Shown here: piece by piece, positions 5,914 through 8,456 of the stretch
How positions within the stretch are numbered: the first letter of the stretch is position 1
How the letters are laid out: every line of letters begins with the position of its first letter
Assembly (NCBI GenBank): GCA_031282935.1
Contig: JAITCS010000222.1
Coordinates: 1 to 8,456 of the forward strand
Origin: Cellulomonadaceae bacterium
GTDB taxonomy: Bacteria > Actinomycetota > Actinomycetes > Actinomycetales > Cellulomonadaceae
Length of the DNA: 8,456 bases
Direction of reading: 5' to 3'
The notes under the pieces: model-generated
Databases searched by the model: none
The model's input: only the letters and a program-made list of their open reading frames with translations
What the model was told of the DNA's origin: nothing
Translations under genes and position numbers: made by a program

Positions 5914-7238
5914 TATTGCCTCCCCTCGTTGTCGAAATGCAGAATGTGACCAAGCGAATCGCGTTTGGTTTCCAGGTAAGCTCTATTCTCCGGCCCGAAT
6001 CCGACCTCAATCGGAACTCGTTCTGTGACCGTAATTCCCGATTCCTCCAGGCCGTCTTGTTTGGCTGGGTTGTTGGTGAGCAAACGAACTTGAGGCATGT
6101 TCAGTGCGCTTAGGATCGACGCCGCTGCTCGGTAGGAGCGGGCGTCCACCGGCACCCCAAGCTCCCGGTTTGCCTCAACCGTATCACTTCCGCCATCTTG
6201 CAACGCGTAGGCGGCGATTTTCGCGGCGAGTCCGATCCCCCGCCCTTCGTGACCCCGCAAATAGATTACCGCGCCGCCCTGCTGTGCCACAGTGGCCATC
6301 GCGGCATGAAGTTGCGGCCCGCAATCGCAGCGCAGCGAGCCGAAAGCATCCCCCGTGAGGCACTCGGAGTGTACCCTGACGAGCGGAATTTGACCCTCTG
6401 CCACAGGCTGGGTAGAAACTAGAGCCAAATGGTCTATGCCGTTTTCGTCGCGGAAATCAGTGATTTGGAACTTTCCCCAAGCGGTGGGTAATTCGGCCTC
6501 AGCGATTTTTGTGATTGCGCCAGCTCCGGTGCTTTGCGGCAGCACGGCAGAGCGCCAAGGCTGGTTTGTCGCGTCCACAAAATTGATATTGCCAGTGTTA
6601 TCCCGTAACTGCGCCGCGTATTTTGCTAAGGCGTCAACCTCTATGTTCACTTGAGCGCCTACTTTTAATTCCCCTAAAGTAGTGTCAGAGAGTGTGGTGG
6701 GAATAAGAGCCACTGCAAAATAATTCGCGCCTAATTCGGCCACGGTTAGCGAGACTCCGGAAACTGTTACGGAGCCTTGGGGCGCCAAATAAGGCATCAG
6801 TTCCGGTGCGACCTCGAAGCGGAGCCAATCCCAGCGTGGGCCTGGCTGCCGGGACAGCAAGGTTGCAGTGCCATCCACATGACCTTGCACCACATGGCCA
6901 TCAAACCTGGCGTTAGCCGCCATAGCCCGCTCCAAGTTCACGCTGTCACCGGGATGGAGTTTGCCAAGATCGGTGAGCCGCAAAGTTTGGGGCATAACAT
7001 CGAACGCGAGTAGCCACGCAGTTTCGGCATACAACGCCCCAGCTTGGTCGCTAATATCGGTGGAATAACCGGTGACCGTTAAGCAAACACCATCAACCGC
7101 AATCGAAGAGCCAATGGGTGGCTCGGCGATTTTCTTAGTTCGGACAACCAATCGCACATCATATTCGCCATTTTCATGCACCTGGCTTGGCACAATCGAA
7201 TGGATGGTGCCGATTTCCTCGACAATACCAGTGAACAT
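5913..7238 (-). CDS. ribE-ribA: Fused riboflavin synthase (RibE) and GTP cyclohydrolase II (RibA), no RibB domain
   Basis: This 441-residue protein joins the last and first enzymes of riboflavin synthesis. Residues 1-212 are riboflavin synthase alpha: two lumazine-binding barrels, with [10 protein letters not shown] at the start, VDGVCLTV 48-55 and [10 protein letters not shown] 114-123. The second-barrel counterpart is VSGVSLTV 159-166, and the domain closes with [12 protein letters not shown] linker of about 30 residues (213-242) follows. RibA starts near 243 ([14 protein letters not shown] aligns with the E. coli RibA N-terminus). RibA shows [12 protein letters not shown], zinc ligands C293, C304 and C306, GHEGRGIGL 329-337, [19 protein letters not shown] and KRDSLGHIL, so both domains look complete. 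[10 protein letters not shown] is the actinobacterial RibBA form. The dihydroxybutanone-phosphate synthase domain normally before RibA is absent. AGGAG at 7243-7247 supports the start, 34 bp after ribD, and there is no internal ATG near the junction. Confidence 0.92.
   Translation of the reverse strand: MFTGIVEEIGTIHSIVPSQVHENGEYDVRLVVRTKKIAEPPIGSSIAVDGVCLTVTGYSTDISDQAGALYAETAWLLAFDVMPQTLRLTDLGKLHPGDSVNLERAMAANARFDGHVVQGHVDGTATLLSRQPGPRWDWLRFEVAPELMPYLAPQGSVTVSGVSLTVAELGANYFAVALIPTTLSDTTLGELKVGAQVNIEVDALAKYAAQLRDNTGNINFVDATNQPWRSAVLPQSTGAGAITKIAEAELPTAWGKFQITDFRDENGIDHLALVSTQPVAEGQIPLVRVHSECLTGDAFGSLRCDCGPQLHAAMATVAQQGGAVIYLRGHEGRGIGLAAKIAAYALQDGGSDTVEANRELGVPVDARSYRAAASILSALNMPQVRLLTNNPAKQDGLEESGITVTERVPIEVGFGPENRAYLETKRDSLGHILHFDNEGRQ
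5919..5927 (-). promoter_or_regulatory. Strong Shine-Dalgarno for ribH inside the preceding gene
   Basis: The minus strand reads GAGGGGAGG and ends 5 nt before the ribH ATG at 5913. It lies within the last codons of the RibE–RibA gene, just before the TAATG overlap. It decides the ribH start and suggests that RibH is made efficiently compared with the upstream enzymes. Confidence 0.7.
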
Positions 7239-7242
7239 CCTA

Positions 7243-7247
7243 CTCCT
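7243..7247 (-). promoter_or_regulatory. Shine-Dalgarno for ribE–ribA
   Basis: AGGAG on the minus strand, 4 nt before the ATG at 7238, in the 34-bp gap after ribD. It supports this start for the fused gene, and the start also yields the expected riboflavin synthase N-terminus [10 protein letters not shown]. Confidence 0.7.
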
Positions 7248-7272
7248 ACGCTAACCTATTCAACTTTCAAGC

Positions 7273-8325
7273 CTACAATGACTGTGAGGCGGCGCCAAAA
7301 TCAGCAGCCCCTTTTCGCGCGATTAGCAGTACATCTTGGCCTAATTGCACAACTTTTTGCGTGGTAAATCGTTGCGCGGCGCTCAATGTCCTTGCGCCGT
7401 AATCGCTGACCGCAGTGGGGCCGTTCCCTATTACGACAGGCGCCAGGTAAGCATGAATCTCATCCACAACATTGGCCTTGAAACACGCTGTGATTAGGGC
7501 GGGGCCGCCCTCGATCAGCACGTGTCGCACCTCGCGCTTTTCGAGTTCGGCGAGCACTTTTTCGATGTTGTGGGTTTGGAATTGCACTGCAAGGCCTTGG
7601 GCTGCGGTGCCAGATTGCCAGATTTTTGCGGTTTCCGGTATCGGGCGGCGACCGACTATGACACGAAACGGCTGAGTGGCGGCTAGATTTCCGTTCGAGG
7701 TTCGGGCGGTCAAGGCAGGATCGTCAGCGAAAACAGTTCCGGTGGTTACGGCAATGGCGCCGACCTGGGAGCGAACCAGATGGGCGTGATCGCGCGATTC
7801 TGGGCCAGTGATCCATTGGGAGGTTCCATCAGCTGCCGCGACACGACCGTCCAGGGAGGCAGCGATTTTGACCGTGACATAGGGCCGACCGTTTGTTATT
7901 GCGGCGTTCCAAATTCGGATAAGCTCAGCGGCTTCAGCGCTAGGAAAGTGTTCAACTTTGACGCCGTTTGCTTTGAGGATTTCGGCGCCCCCGCTGGACT
8001 GCTGCCCAGAGTCCGTACATGCATAGACCACTTCATGTATTCCGGAGGCGATTATCAGGTCAGTGCAAGGTGGCGTGCGCCCGTCGTGCTTACACGGTTC
8101 CAGCGTGACCACCAAAGTGGCGCCCTTCGGTGAATTACCTCTTGCCTTGGCATCTTCGATCGCGACCCACTCAGCGTGCGGGGTGCCTGCGCCTCGGTGC
8201 CAGCCCTCACCAATGATCTGGCCATCGCGCAACAGAACGGCACCAACTCTCGGGTTAGGGCCGGTATCAGTCGCCTTTTTCGCCAGGTGTATGGCTCTTT
8301 CGAGAGCTGCTGCGGTGGTGACCAT
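7273..8325 (-). CDS. ribD: Bifunctional diaminohydroxyphosphoribosylaminopyrimidine deaminase / 5-amino-6-(5-phosphoribosylamino)uracil reductase
   Basis: RibD carries out the second and third steps of the GTP branch of riboflavin synthesis, deaminating the RibA product and reducing its ribosyl chain with NADPH. The 350-residue protein has both domains. The N-terminal deaminase (about 1-145) has the zinc site HAE (H50, E52) and LEPCKHDGRTPPC with C78 and C87. The C-terminal reductase (about 148-340) shows VTVKIAASLDGRVAAADGTS from 150, TGTVFADDPALTAR 195-208 and IEGGPALI 261-268. The length is typical. Its ATG overlaps the rpe stop (TAATG) without a clear Shine-Dalgarno, which suggests translation depends on ribosomes finishing rpe. 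ribE–ribA follows 34 bp later. No FMN riboswitch is seen near it; one could lie upstream, beyond the window. Confidence 0.95.
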   Translation of the reverse strand: MVTTAAALERAIHLAKKATDTGPNPRVGAVLLRDGQIIGEGWHRGAGTPHAEWVAIEDAKARGNSPKGATLVVTLEPCKHDGRTPPCTDLIIASGIHEVVYACTDSGQQSSGGAEILKANGVKVEHFPSAEAAELIRIWNAAITNGRPYVTVKIAASLDGRVAAADGTSQWITGPESRDHAHLVRSQVGAIAVTTGTVFADDPALTARTSNGNLAATQPFRVIVGRRPIPETAKIWQSGTAAQGLAVQFQTHNIEKVLAELEKREVRHVLIEGGPALITACFKANVVDEIHAYLAPVVIGNGPTAVSDYGARTLSAAQRFTTQKVVQLGQDVLLIARKGAADFGAASQSL

Positions 8326-8456
8326 TAGCGGGCGAGCGCAGACTTTGGAGCGGCGAGGCCCGAGGCAAGATTTCGGAGCGCGACCACTTCAGCCGCTGGG
8401 TTCTTGGCGCCAAAGACGGCACTCCCGGCCACAAAGACGTTCGCCCCCGCGTTGGC
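8325..8456 (-). CDS. rpe: Ribulose-phosphate 3-epimerase, C-terminal 43 residues only
   Basis: Only the 3' end is inside the window: 43 codons and a TAA stop, open at the right edge. The visible GANVFVAGSAVFGAKNP is the late phosphate-binding stretch of the Rpe TIM barrel (VAGSAVFG), followed by the final helix. Rpe interconverts ribulose 5-phosphate and xylulose 5-phosphate in the pentose phosphate pathway. The stop overlaps the ribD ATG by one base (TAATG). Ribulose 5-phosphate is also the substrate of RibB, which gives the pairing with rib genes some metabolic logic, but that is inference. Assignment rests on a short but characteristic segment. Confidence 0.85.
   Translation of the reverse strand, partial: ANAGANVFVAGSAVFGAKNPAAEVVALRNLASGLAAPKSALAR

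Noticed and set aside
5913..7238. RibE–RibA as a frameshift or sequencing artefact joining two genes
   Set aside because: Both domains are complete and in one frame with no stop and a sensible linker. A simple base error cannot remove a whole RibB domain, though an assembly deletion cannot be excluded from sequence alone.
7239..7272. FMN riboswitch before the fused rib gene
   Set aside because: The gap is only 34 bp, far too short for the RFN element, and the ribD and ribH starts also lack leader space.

Overview
The window looks like a stretch of a moderately GC-rich actinobacterial chromosome. The evidence is the DUF881–Sbp(DUF1290)–DUF881 trio, the rpe–rib–hisE–hisG order, the long-form HisG, an actinobacterial-type HisE (EEISQLLYH) and a GTP cyclohydrolase II carrying [10 protein letters not shown], a form I associate with actinobacterial RibBA proteins. 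I lean towards an Actinomycetales relative, but the sequence alone does not fix the genus. No mobile element, CRISPR array, tRNA or rRNA is visible.

Left block (1–2110, minus strand): a membrane-anchored DUF881 protein, the small membrane protein Sbp, and a second DUF881 protein that runs off the left edge. This is the actinobacterial counterpart of the ylxW/ylxX/sbp genes found beside cell-division genes in Bacillus. Its biochemical role is unknown.

Middle block (2184–4097, plus strand): one large DEAD-box RNA helicase of the DeaD/CsdA type with a DbpA-like RNA-binding domain and a basic repeat tail. It is divergent from the DUF881 operon. Both genes show a -10-like element exactly 7 nt upstream of a start codon, which suggests leaderless transcripts. 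It converges on hisG across a 106-bp gap filled largely by an imperfect 19-bp tandem repeat.

Right block (4204–8456, minus strand, read right to left): 3' end of rpe, ribD, a fused riboflavin synthase–GTP cyclohydrolase II (RibE–RibA), ribH, hisE and hisG. Gaps are at most 37 bp, and there are two TAATG stop/start overlaps, so this is probably one operon or a tightly linked set. RibA opens the GTP branch, RibD deaminates and reduces its product, RibH joins it to dihydroxybutanone phosphate, and RibE makes riboflavin. HisG and HisE carry out the first two steps of histidine synthesis from ATP and PRPP.

The most unusual feature is the RibE–RibA fusion. The RibB (3,4-dihydroxy-2-butanone 4-phosphate synthase) domain that normally precedes RibA in actinobacterial RibBA is missing, leaving a linker of about 30 residues. 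The locus therefore encodes every core riboflavin activity except RibB.
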